From an uncultured Devosia sp. (GTDB lineage: Bacteria > Pseudomonadota > Alphaproteobacteria > Rhizobiales > Devosiaceae), in NCBI GenBank assembly GCA_934553185.1, contig CAKTFF010000016.1:1-15253 (forward strand): a stretch of DNA of 15,253 nucleotides, read 5' to 3'. Position 1 is the stretch's first letter. Every line of letters begins with the position of its first letter. Both the position numbers and the translations under genes were made by a program. The notes beneath the pieces are model-generated. The model did not search any database. It was not told the origin of the DNA and worked only from the letters and a program-made list of their open reading frames with translations. This document shows positions 1 to 6,682 of this stretch, piece after piece.

Positions 1-117
1 GCAACGCAGCTGCGCCTGTCGGGGTCGGCCAGTTTCGTTGATCTTCTCAACAAATCCTTCCCGCGCATGACCTTCGACATGGACAGCTATCCTGGACTGT
101 TTGGAGCGAGCTCGTGA
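1..117 (+). CDS. Phage minor tail protein, C-terminal end only (DUF1833-like)
   Basis: The first 117 bases read open in frame 1 and stop at TGA 115-117, giving the last 38 residues of a protein that starts outside the window. The tail contains a segment reading FPRMTFDMDSYPGLFG. An FPR...(Y/F)PGL ending is what I recall for DUF1833-type minor tail proteins, which sit just upstream of NlpC/P60 tail peptidases and fill the place of lambda gene L. Position supports this: the stop overlaps the GTG start of the peptidase gene (GTGA), so the two are translationally coupled in the tail-tip operon. Being a coding fragment is nearly certain; the family name is tentative because only the C-terminus is visible. 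Confidence 0.6.
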   Translation, partial: ATQLRLSGSASFVDLLNKSFPRMTFDMDSYPGLFGASS

Positions 118-530
118 ACCGGGTCGGCATCATCAATGCCCATATCGGCACGCCCTATGATCTGGGCGGCCGCAAGGCGGGCACCGTCGATTGCTATGGG
201 TCGGCCAAGTACCTGCAGCGGGTGCTGTTCGATCGCGACATGCCCGATTTTGCCATGCCCGGTGAGGCTGGCCGCACGGCGATCGCTGCGGCGATCAGCG
301 TTCATCCCGAGCGCGGCCGGTGGCGTGAAATCGACGAGCCGACCGATGGCGCCCTGGTGACGATGGCGCGCAACCAGTGCGGGTACCACATCGGCACCTG
401 GCTCGACGAAGACGGCGGCATGATCGTCCATGCCGTTGAAGAATGCGGCGTCGTCGCCGACACGATCACCACGCTCGAGGCGGTCGGCTGGCGCAAGTTC
501 CGCTTCCACATACCAGCAGAAGGAGAATGA
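114..530 (+). CDS. NlpC/P60-family tail peptidase (lambda K-like)
   Basis: This 138-residue protein has the layout of an NlpC/P60 papain-fold cysteine peptidase. There is an N-terminal G-T-P-Y-D-L-G-G stretch, the nucleophile motif DCYG with Cys27, a central HIG motif with His92 on the strand that normally carries the catalytic histidine, and a second His106 suited to the third polar position. Phage members are tail-tip components that cut peptidoglycan cross-links to let DNA through the cell wall. The length is normal for a stand-alone phage version; lambda K also carries an N-terminal Mov34-type domain, absent here. The GTG start is chosen because it overlaps the previous stop and leaves the full fold intact. 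It lies where J would normally follow directly, but a 500-bp insertion separates it from J. Family call is strong; direct catalysis is inferred. Confidence 0.85.
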   Translation: MNRVGIINAHIGTPYDLGGRKAGTVDCYGSAKYLQRVLFDRDMPDFAMPGEAGRTAIAAAISVHPERGRWREIDEPTDGALVTMARNQCGYHIGTWLDEDGGMIVHAVEECGVVADTITTLEAVGWRKFRFHIPAEGE

Positions 531-532
531 CG

Positions 533-694
533 ATGTGCGACAAAAAGGACGAAGCCCAGTCCAAGATTGACAAGCTGCTATCGAGCTTGGACCGGGTCGC
601 TATAGCTGTAGAGGAAAGCAACCGCCTGACTAAAGCGGCAGCTTCTGCAGGTGAGCTCGGAATTGACCCACGCCGCCTGGCAACGACGCCGTAA
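533..694 (+). CDS. Small hypothetical helical protein (53 aa)
   Basis: A short frame encodes 53 residues, charged and probably helical (Asp/Glu/Lys-rich N-terminus with heptad-like Leu and Ile spacing). An upstream ATG at 527 overlaps the peptidase stop, but the AGGAG at 521-525 is only one base from it; ATG 533 has a 7-base gap and is preferred. I do not recognise the family. Its last 65 bases lie on top of the 3' end of the opposing GrlR-like gene, so the two transcripts would be complementary there. Base composition is less GC-rich than the flanking tail genes, suggesting it came in with the GrlR-like gene. It could be a minor late protein, or a translated leader whose main effect is to drive transcription across the opposing gene. 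Confidence 0.5.
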   Translation: MCDKKDEAQSKIDKLLSSLDRVAIAVEESNRLTKAAASAGELGIDPRRLATTP

Positions 695-950
695 GTGTTG
701 CCTCCTGGTCGTTGGGCGCGTGCCCGTTTAGCGTGATCGATCCTTGATCCACGCCCAAGACGCTCATGGCCCCCTGTGAGTGCCTCATTATACGAAGCTG
801 GGCGGTGTAGTTGCTTCCGGTGCTTTGGATAGATCCCGCATAAGCGATTGCACCGTCCCCGCCGTAAAAGCTGTCTCCGTTGATCACGATCACTCCACTC
901 CCATGACCAAGGGGGCTGGAGAAATCTACCTTGTATAGTCCGTCTTGCAT
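630..950 (-). CDS. GrlR-family protein (putative moron)
   Basis: This minus-strand gene encodes 106 residues that read as a GrlR-family protein. It opens with M-x-DGLYKV-x-F, then a PLG-x-GSGV segment, a GGDG turn, a Y-x-G strand, and closes with alternating beta-strands ending in F-x-AHLQKL. GrlR of enterohaemorrhagic E. coli is a small beta-barrel that binds GrlA and represses the LEE type III secretion locus; many homologues in rhizobia and other alphaproteobacteria have unknown targets. The surface EDED motif important in E. coli GrlR is not visible. The start is well supported by a GGGAGGA Shine-Dalgarno about 9 bases upstream. It lies against the late tail operon between the K-like and J-like genes, is less GC-rich than them, and overlaps gene 533-694 tail to tail. 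I infer a moron, possibly acting on host regulation in the lysogen. Confidence 0.8.
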   Translation of the reverse strand: MQDGLYKVDFSSPLGHGSGVIVINGDSFYGGDGAIAYAGSIQSTGSNYTAQLRIMRHSQGAMSVLGVDQGSITLNGHAPNDQEATLTASLPGGVGQFRAHLQKLPL

Positions 951-1029
951 TTAAGTTGTCCTCCCTAGAGGCCGTGACACTGCCAAGACGGCAACGAAGA
1001 GTCTAGCGCTCTCAAAAATCGGGCAAATC
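951..1029. promoter_or_regulatory. Divergent gap holding grlR-like control signals and the J start
   Basis: This 79-base gap separates the minus-strand GrlR-like gene from the plus-strand J gene. On the minus strand it holds a clear Shine-Dalgarno (GGGAGGA) for the GrlR-like gene and must also hold its promoter, but I could not pick a convincing -35/-10 pair. On the plus strand, J has no good Shine-Dalgarno: only a short GGG about eight bases before its ATG. The moron appears to have ended right before J and may have displaced the original ribosome binding site. Confidence 0.35.
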
Positions 1030-4000
1030 ATGACCTTTCACGACCCACAGCTTGCTGCGGGCGGCCGAGCCATGCTGCTCACCGGGCCGTTCGGCAGCGC
1101 TGAGCGCACCATCCAGCTCAACCGCCCAATGACGATCGCCGAAATCATCGCGGCCAACGATTTGCAGTTTCGCCTGCCGACCATTGCCGTGATGGCGGGC
1201 GAGCCCGTGCTGCGCGGTACTTGGGCCGTGCGCGTGGTCCGGCCCGAAGACGTGCTGGCATTCGTCGCCGTTCCGCGTGGTGGTGGCGAAGGCGGAAACA
1301 AGCAGATCATCGGCCTGGTCGCTGCGCTCGCTCTGTCTGTTGCTGCACCGATGATCGGCGGTTGGGTCGCCGGCACGTTCTTTGCCGGATCGGCCATGGC
1401 GGCTAGCATTGCCTCGGCGGCCATCCTTGTGGGTGGCTCGATGCTGCTCAATGCCCTGATGCCGCCGCCGACGCAGGCGCCCGGGTCAAAGGCAGATACG
1501 GTGTATTCGGCGACTGCGGCAAACAACCAGGCTGCCCCGCTGGACGTCGTGCCGGTGCTGTATGGGGAAGTGGAGTTCGCGCCTCGCTACGCCGCGCGGC
1601 CCTATAGCGAGTTCCGCGGCAACGATCAGTTCCTCTACCAGCTGTTCACCGTCACAGCCGGCAAGGCCGAGGTCAAACACGTCAAGATCGGTGAAACGGA
1701 AGCCTGGAGCGCTGGCTCGGGCTATTCGAGCAGCTTCAGCGACATCGAATTCGAGATCATCCAGCCGGGCGATGACATCAAGCTCTTTCCAGCCAATGTG
1801 GTCACCTCTGCTGAGGTCAGTGGCCAGCAGGTGCCCAACCCTTCCGACAAGCTGGGCCCGTTTGTGGTCAATGCTGCCGGCACAACAGTTGACCGGCTCG
1901 CCGTAGACTTCGTATTCCCAGGCGGCTTGTGGAAGGCCAACAAGAAGGGGGTCGCCTCCAACTCGATCAAGCTGCGGGCCCAATATCGCCGGATCGACGA
2001 TGATGGCGACCCGATCGGCGGCTGGAGCGACATCTTCGCCGAGACCATCAAGGCTTCAACCCGAACGCCACAGCGCATGTCGCGGGACGAGAAGGTTCCG
2101 GACGGCCGCTATGAAGTGCAGTTCCTGGCCGACGAGGACTTTGACGACGATGATGGCCAGGCGGTCAACCGTGTCGCCTGGACCGGCCTGCGCGGATACC
2201 TGACCGGCTTTGTGACGCCGCCAAACACGACGCTGTTGGCCATGAAGATCAGGGCCAACGAGCAGCTCAGCCAGTTATCGTCAAGCCAGATCCGGGTTCT
2301 TGCTCGGCGCCACCTGCCGGTTTGGACGGGCGGGAACTGGGTCACGCAGCAGACGCGATCGATTGCCTGGGCCACAGCAGATCTGCTGCGCAATGCCGAT
2401 TACTCGTTGGGCCTGTCCGATGGACAGTACGACCTGGCTGCTTTGGCGCAGCTGGCCACCACCTGGTCGGCGCGCGGCGACACGTTCAATGCGGTGTTTG
2501 ACCGGTCCTGGACCGTTGCCGATGCTCTGCGCGCCGTGCTGCGCGCCGGCCGGGCCCAGCCGGTGCGTATTGCGGGCAAGATCGGGTTTGTTCGCCTGCA
2601 GCCCCGCTCGATCAAGCGGGCGACCTTCACGGCACGCAACGTCGTGCGCGGCAGTTTCCAGCACAAGCTGGTGCTGTTCGATGAAGAAAAGCCCGACAGC
2701 GTGTTGGGCGCCTTTGTGGACCGCACTGTCTGGCAGAATAGGGAAGTGCTCGCTGGGCTTTCCAGCATTGGCAGCGAGGCGCCGCAGAAGATCGACTGGT
2801 TCGGCATCACCGACAAGGCGCAGGCCTGGCGCGAAAGCGTGACCGAAGCCGCGGTCAACGCCTATCAGCGCGAGTTCGTCAGCTTCACGGCCGACTGGGA
2901 AGGCAAGCTGCTGGTGCGCGGCGATCCGATCCTGGTGCAGCACCCGTTTATTGAAGGGGTGCAGAGTGCCGCCCTTGTGGCCCAGGCCGGCGACGTGCTG
3001 ACCATAGACCGCGATCTTGATCAGCCGATCGAGGACACCGCCTATGTGATCCTGCGGGGCAAGGATGGCCGGGAGTGGGGGCCTTGCAGGGTCACCAGCA
3101 TCAATGGCCGCGCCCTGACGCTCAGTGCAGCCGACCGGGCTGCCGTGGTGAGTTCGATGGGGAGCCTCGCCAGCATCCTGCCTGATGCGCGCTCAGAGCG
3201 CGCGCATGTGCTGATCTGCGACGGGGAAACACGACCGTTCAACGGCCTTGTGGTGTCGGCGGTGCCGGATGCTGCCGGCAAGGTGTCGATCCTGTCGGTG
3301 ATCGACGCGCCAGAGGTTTACCTTGCGGACCAAACCGAAACCGAACCGCCGACCTATTTGCCGCCGGCGCTTCCGCCAGTGGTGCCGCTGCGCCCACTGA
3401 TCGCCGGCTTGTATGCCGCCCTGCGCTCCGGCCTTGGTGGCCTGGAGCTAGATGCCATGTGGCAGCCTTCGCCAGGCGCCACCCTCGGCTATGTCGCCGA
3501 GGTCTCCTATGACGAACAGCTGACCTGGACGCCGGTATATGCCGGCGACGCCAACCGGTTCACCGCAGCCGTGCTGCCGCAGCCTCTGGTGTTGCGCGTC
3601 GCGGCCGTCGGTCGGCTTCAGGGTGCTTGGGTATATCGGACTTTCGACACCGCCGACATGCCGCCTGGTGGCGCGTATATCGACGTGGGCTCGATCAACG
3701 AAGAGTTCCAGCAGCTCACCGGCGTGCTCGACGGCGAAGGCAGCCTGTCCGAACAGGTCGGGCGCCTCCTTGAAGCCTTGGACGATCTTGCCGAGGCCAC
3801 TCTGAAAACGGGCGTCACCGGCGAGATGTCTCGGCGCGAGCTGATCGCGGAGCAGGAGGGAAACCGCGCCTACTTCGTCGAGCAGGTCAGCGCCGTGGTC
3901 AGCGCGACAGAAGCGGCCGTGAACCTCACAACGCTGCTGTTGGCCGAGTTTGGCGGGAACACGGCAACGGCAGTCTCCCAGATTACTACGGCGGCGACGG

Positions 4001-4734
4001 AGTTTGAGGCTGTGTCCACCCTGACGCAGGAAGTGGCTGCAGACCTCAACGGGGTGACAGCCAACGGCCTGTTCAAGATGGAGGCTATCGCCAAGCCGTC
4101 TGGTGTGTCGGTGCGGCTGGCCATCCTGGCGCGCCGGTCCACAGCGGTCGACTATGTCGAAACGGGCATCATCATCGACCTGTTCGCGGATGGCACCAGC
4201 AGGATTGGCATGAAGGCCGACAGCCTTTACCTGCTCAACTCGTCCAATGGGGTGGTGAAAAGCCCCTTCAGCGTTGTCGGTGGCGTTGTTTACCTCACAG
4301 ACACCCGGATCGACGGCAACCTGATGCTGCTGGGCTCGCTGATCACAGATCGCCTCGAGGAGCATGCGGTCACAGACTATGTCATCACTTCCCCAGGTGG
4401 TCGGCAGGAAGATGGCGGCGAAGTGCGCCGGGCCAAGATTGAGGTCGATAACAACGCCGACGTGCATGTCCGCTGCTCAGGGTACCAGTACCGACCAGAC
4501 CAGAGCAGCGGCAACTATGGCTACTACCAGCTGCGGCTAAAGCGCGATGGCGACATCATCGCGGAAAGCCCGTATTTCTACGACGACAACTTCAGCCAGC
4601 CCTTCACGATCGAAGCCGTCGACCGGCCCGGCAATGGCGAGCACACCTATTCCTGCGACTACGACGTCACGAGCGGCAGCGGCAGAGTCGATCTGGGCAA
4701 AGCCGTGATGGTCCTCATCGAGAACAAGAGGTAG
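1030..4734 (+). CDS. Tail tip / host-specificity protein, J (TipJ)-like
   Basis: The 1234-residue product is the central tail-tip protein, the J-type hub at the tail end that leads to receptor contact and DNA release. Residues about 20-90 resemble the ubiquitin-like domain of lambda I-type proteins, suggesting an I-J fusion as in many alphaproteobacterial phages. Residues about 95-145 form a Gly/Ala-rich hydrophobic stretch ending in LLNALMPPP, typical of this position. Residues about 410-600 match the phage-tail_3 (TipJ) region. Residues about 760-870 look like a fibronectin-type or beta-sandwich segment. The stretch after about 880, with helical repeats and then DTRIDGNLMLLGSLITD, resembles the DUF1983-like J C-terminal region, and the last 90 residues form an extra beta-rich domain. 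The start codon lacks a good Shine-Dalgarno. Length is normal for J proteins (about 1000-1300). Confidence 0.9.
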   Translation: MTFHDPQLAAGGRAMLLTGPFGSAERTIQLNRPMTIAEIIAANDLQFRLPTIAVMAGEPVLRGTWAVRVVRPEDVLAFVAVPRGGGEGGNKQIIGLVAALALSVAAPMIGGWVAGTFFAGSAMAASIASAAILVGGSMLLNALMPPPTQAPGSKADTVYSATAANNQAAPLDVVPVLYGEVEFAPRYAARPYSEFRGNDQFLYQLFTVTAGKAEVKHVKIGETEAWSAGSGYSSSFSDIEFEIIQPGDDIKLFPANVVTSAEVSGQQVPNPSDKLGPFVVNAAGTTVDRLAVDFVFPGGLWKANKKGVASNSIKLRAQYRRIDDDGDPIGGWSDIFAETIKASTRTPQRMSRDEKVPDGRYEVQFLADEDFDDDDGQAVNRVAWTGLRGYLTGFVTPPNTTLLAMKIRANEQLSQLSSSQIRVLARRHLPVWTGGNWVTQQTRSIAWATADLLRNADYSLGLSDGQYDLAALAQLATTWSARGDTFNAVFDRSWTVADALRAVLRAGRAQPVRIAGKIGFVRLQPRSIKRATFTARNVVRGSFQHKLVLFDEEKPDSVLGAFVDRTVWQNREVLAGLSSIGSEAPQKIDWFGITDKAQAWRESVTEAAVNAYQREFVSFTADWEGKLLVRGDPILVQHPFIEGVQSAALVAQAGDVLTIDRDLDQPIEDTAYVILRGKDGREWGPCRVTSINGRALTLSAADRAAVVSSMGSLASILPDARSERAHVLICDGETRPFNGLVVSAVPDAAGKVSILSVIDAPEVYLADQTETEPPTYLPPALPPVVPLRPLIAGLYAALRSGLGGLELDAMWQPSPGATLGYVAEVSYDEQLTWTPVYAGDANRFTAAVLPQPLVLRVAAVGRLQGAWVYRTFDTADMPPGGAYIDVGSINEEFQQLTGVLDGEGSLSEQVGRLLEALDDLAEATLKTGVTGEMSRRELIAEQEGNRAYFVEQVSAVVSATEAAVNLTTLLLAEFGGNTATAVSQITTAATEFEAVSTLTQEVAADLNGVTANGLFKMEAIAKPSGVSVRLAILARRSTAVDYVETGIIIDLFADGTSRIGMKADSLYLLNSSNGVVKSPFSVVGGVVYLTDTRIDGNLMLLGSLITDRLEEHAVTDYVITSPGGRQEDGGEVRRAKIEVDNNADVHVRCSGYQYRPDQSSGNYGYYQLRLKRDGDIIAESPYFYDDNFSQPFTIEAVDRPGNGEHTYSCDYDVTSGSGRVDLGKAVMVLIENKR

Positions 4735-4737
4735 GCC

Positions 4738-5154
4738 ATGCCGGCATACACCGTCTATGACGTCGAGACCGGCCGTGTGATCAGCTCTGGCACGGTCGGC
4801 AGCCTCAAGCAGGTAGCCATCCAGTCGTCGGCAAATACCGAGATTGTGCTTGGCCAGGTGCTCGACGGCGAGACCGAGTACGTCGTCGAGCACGTTCGGA
4901 CACCTCGGCCCAAGTTCACGCCGATCGAGCATCGAACCATCCGGGCCGATGGCGTCCATACCACCACGATCAGCAATGTGCCGGCCGGCACCTCGCTGCG
5001 CCTCTACAAGCCCGACAAGACGATCGAAGACCACACGATCGATGATGGCAGCCTCGCCTTCTCTACGGCGATCGCCGGCGTCTACCGCCTCACCCTTCGC
5101 GGCCCGTGGCCCTACCGCGAGCAAACCGTCACGGTGGTTGCCGATGCGTCTTAG
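4738..5154 (+). CDS. Hypothetical tail protein downstream of J (beta-rich, 138 aa)
   Basis: This protein follows J by three bases behind an AAGAGGTAGG ribosome-binding sequence, so it belongs to the same transcript. The first 60 residues (AYTVYDVETGRVISSG and following) resemble short beta-rich tail-accessory proteins found next to J or fibre genes. Residues about 65-135 form a second beta-sandwich-like unit with alternating strands and a PAGTSLRLYKPD turn, reminiscent of Ig-like or fibronectin-like domains. There is no signal peptide, membrane segment or catalytic motif. I infer a structural or adaptor protein of the tail tip or fibre base; its exact family is not recognised. Its last codons overlap the start of the next gene. 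Confidence 0.7.
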   Translation: MPAYTVYDVETGRVISSGTVGSLKQVAIQSSANTEIVLGQVLDGETEYVVEHVRTPRPKFTPIEHRTIRADGVHTTTISNVPAGTSLRLYKPDKTIEDHTIDDGSLAFSTAIAGVYRLTLRGPWPYREQTVTVVADAS

Positions 5155-5434
5155 GATCGGTGTGAGCCCGGAGATGGTCAAGGAAGAGGCGGAGCGCCGC
5201 ATCCTCCTGATCATGCCGGTCCACAAGCAGATGAACGCCCTGGCGCTCGCCGAGCGCTTGCGGCAGCAAACCGGCTCCGCCGACCCTTCAGACTGGCCGG
5301 CCGAGTTCCAGCCGCTGGTTGCCCAAGCCAATGCCGCCTTCGACGCGATCAACGTGCTACGCGCTGCCAGCGACCGCCTGGAAGCCATGAGGCCGATCCC
5401 ACCTGACTACCAATCTGACCAACACTGGAGCTGA
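5144..5434 (+). CDS. Small helical tail-accessory protein (96 aa)
   Basis: The frame probably starts at ATG 5144, overlapping the previous stop by 11 bases, which suggests translational coupling; a GTG at 5162 and an ATG at 5174 are alternatives. The product is largely alpha-helical, with an EEAERRIL opening, a Q-rich amphipathic middle and an AINVLRAASDRLEAM ending. Such E-x-x-RRI ... (I/V)RAAS-x-x-(I/L)E proteins are common in phage tail and fibre regions and look like assembly chaperones or coiled-coil adaptors. I cannot assign a named family. Its place right before the fibre module fits a fibre-assembly role. Confidence 0.6.
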   Translation: MRLRIGVSPEMVKEEAERRILLIMPVHKQMNALALAERLRQQTGSADPSDWPAEFQPLVAQANAAFDAINVLRAASDRLEAMRPIPPDYQSDQHWS

Positions 5435-5436
5435 AA

Positions 5437-5586
5437 ATGACCGAAAATCGTGAGCTGATCACAATCACAGGCCCGCTAGTCTTGCCTGGGTCACTGAAAC
5501 TTAGCCGCGCTAAGCAGCGACGTGACAAGCTTTCGAGCTTCTTGCTTCAAAGGCTCTCTAACTTCCTCACCTTCGCCCGGAAGTAG
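5437..5586 (+). CDS. Small ORF (49 aa), possibly a truncated tail gene
   Basis: A 49-codon frame starts two bases after the previous stop behind a well-placed GGAG (6-base gap), so it is probably translated. The first 20 residues, ITITGPLVLPGSLKL in part, look like the ordered start of a phage structural protein. From about residue 22 the sequence turns basic and low in complexity (SRAKQRRDK), exactly where it enters the reverse complement of the opposing gene at 5491-5742. This suggests a formerly longer gene cut short by insertion of the minus-strand gene. The alternative is a true small gene or leader peptide. Function unknown. Confidence 0.4.
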   Translation: MTENRELITITGPLVLPGSLKLSRAKQRRDKLSSFLLQRLSNFLTFARK

Positions 5587-5742
5587 AGGTATCATGATCT
5601 GGTCAATATACTGGAGCGTCCCCTGACGCATACGCTCCAAATTGGCTTTCTTGCTTTGAAGGTCAGGCGCAAGCGCCGCGAGCTCCAACATCGTCCGTAC
5701 ATTCATTGCCACTATCGCCAGCAGATAGGCTCGGGTGTCCAT
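5491..5742 (-). CDS. Hypothetical protein (83 aa), putative moron
   Basis: A minus-strand gene inside the plus-strand late operon. ATG 5742 is chosen over the upstream in-frame ATG 5790 because a strong AGGGAGGTG ribosome binding site lies right before it; the upstream start has none. The 83 residues are helical and amphipathic (MDTRAYLLAIVAMNVRTMLE opening, KKANLERMRQG middle, EEVREPLKQEARKL near the end). The opening is moderately hydrophobic but not a clear signal peptide or membrane anchor. I do not recognise a family. The region is visibly less GC-rich than the tail genes, a perfect 10-bp palindrome lies about 20 bases upstream of the start, and 96 bases of its 3' end are antisense to the small ORF 5437-5586. 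It looks like an independently expressed cargo gene. Confidence 0.6.
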   Translation of the reverse strand: MDTRAYLLAIVAMNVRTMLELAALAPDLQSKKANLERMRQGTLQYIDQIMIPLLPGEGEEVREPLKQEARKLVTSLLSAAKFQ

Positions 5743-5761
5743 ATGCACCTCCCTTTCAGAT

Positions 5762-5771
5762 TGCCTAGGCA
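5762..5771. promoter_or_regulatory. Palindrome upstream of the 5491-5742 gene, operator candidate
   Basis: TGCCTAGGCA is a perfect 10-bp palindrome, 19 bases upstream of the minus-strand start codon at 5742 and just before its ribosome binding site. A repressor bound here would cover the promoter or early transcript. It is short enough that chance is possible. Confidence 0.25.
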
Positions 5772-5808
5772 GTTTTCCTGCAAACGACATCAGAGTCGAG
5801 TCTATCCA

Positions 5809-5830
5809 CCCGCCCTTTAGGCGGGTTTTT
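5809..5830 (+). terminator. Rho-independent terminator before the fibre module
   Basis: CCCGCC (5809-5814) pairs perfectly with GGCGGG (5820-5825) around a five-base loop, followed by five T (5826-5830). On the minus strand no T-run follows, so it acts on plus-strand transcripts. It lies 19 bases before the start of gene 5850-6425, whose AAGGA ribosome binding site is downstream. It shares its last 14 bases with the terminator at 8507-8526. Confidence 0.8.
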
Positions 5831-5849
5831 CTTTGCCCAAAGGACAGCC

Positions 5850-6425
5850 ATGAGCACTCTTTCCGCCGGCACGATCCGCGTCACAGCAGGCTCTAAGCGA
5901 GCCCAGTTCACCGGCATCACGGTGGGCGCCTCGACCTTCAAGGCGGGCGACATGGTGGTGGTGAACTATGACGCCGCCCGGACAATGATCGTCGGCGCGA
6001 TCGTCGACACCGACGAGCTGGACTTCACCTTGCCATGGCCCGGCGCCAGTGGCACTGGCCTAGCTTACACCCGCATTGCGACAGGCCCAGGCTGGGGGCA
6101 AACCAAGGCGCTCACCGAGCAGGTTGCCGAGGAAATCCGCCTGATCGGAAAAGGGGTGATCGCCCGCGCCAACTATGCCACGCGAGCGCAGCTTTACCTC
6201 GACCTCAAGCATCCGGCGGAGACTTTGGGGAAGGTCTACAGCGATCCGACGCTGGCGCGGAACGGCGTCTACAAAAAGGCTGGCGGGGTGGGCGAAGGCA
6301 CCTGGGGCTGGATCGGTCCGCTGCCCGAGCTTGATGCCGCTGTGACCACCTTAGCGGCGCAGCACCAGGCGGCGATCGGCGACATCATCGGTGTCCTGCA
6401 GATCATCAATGGAGAGGTGCTGTGA
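5850..6425 (+). CDS. Tail fibre/spike N-terminal-domain protein (191 aa)
   Basis: Residues 1-75 follow the pattern of a phage fibre or spike N-terminal module: GTIRVTAGS, a second strand, then KAGDMVVV, and a strand ending in SGTGLAYTRI. In such proteins this module attaches the fibre to the tail. After about residue 85 a helical KALTEQVAEEIRLIGKGV segment follows. Residues about 105-150 read like a short beta-domain (GVYKKAGGVGEGTWGWIG, common in fibre proteins where parameters of a trimmed repeat are described), and the end is a heptad-like helix suited to trimerisation. No receptor-binding or enzymatic domain is present, so this may be a short connector fibre on which the larger proteins downstream dock. 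The start is supported by AAGGA at a good distance. Confidence 0.65.
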   Translation: MSTLSAGTIRVTAGSKRAQFTGITVGASTFKAGDMVVVNYDAARTMIVGAIVDTDELDFTLPWPGASGTGLAYTRIATGPGWGQTKALTEQVAEEIRLIGKGVIARANYATRAQLYLDLKHPAETLGKVYSDPTLARNGVYKKAGGVGEGTWGWIGPLPELDAAVTTLAAQHQAAIGDIIGVLQIINGEVL

Positions 6426-6679
6426 GCGCAGCCGACCACCTCTCGGCGCTTGTCGCCACCAAGGCGGCGCTCAAGGCCGCGATCGCCGAGCGTGGCGTGG
6501 ACATGCCGGCCGACACGCCGTTCTCCTACTACGCCCAGTATGTCAGCCAGATCGGCGGTGGGCTCAAGACCACTCTGCGCCGCGAAGAGGACGGCTCGGT
6601 GACCATCCTCAGCCTCGCGCCCACCTGGACGCCCATCCTTACCCGGCAGCCTGACGGCTCCATCCTCGTTTCGGAGTAG
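6422..6679 (+). CDS. Small fibre-associated protein (85 aa)
   Basis: The GTG start at 6422 overlaps the stop of the upstream fibre gene (GTGA), implying translational coupling. Residues about 8-45 match a recurring phage motif, K-x-x-x-K-x-A-I-x-E-x-GV-x-x-P-x-x-T-PF-x-x-Y-x-x-x-(I/V), found in many short tail-fibre proteins of unrelated phages. The C-terminal half is beta-rich, with a repeated DGS(V/I) turn. The role is probably fibre assembly or decoration; no enzymatic motif is visible. Confidence 0.6.
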   Translation: MSAADHLSALVATKAALKAAIAERGVDMPADTPFSYYAQYVSQIGGGLKTTLRREEDGSVTILSLAPTWTPILTRQPDGSILVSE

Positions 6680-6682
6680 AAC

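Noticed and set aside
527..694. ATG 527 as the start of the small gene after the tail peptidase
   Set aside because: AGGAG at 521-525 is one base away, too close for use; ATG 533 has a proper distance.
3448..4467. Minus-strand open frame (339 codons) inside the J gene
   Set aside because: It is antisense to recognisable J C-terminal sequence and has no ribosome binding site or domain.
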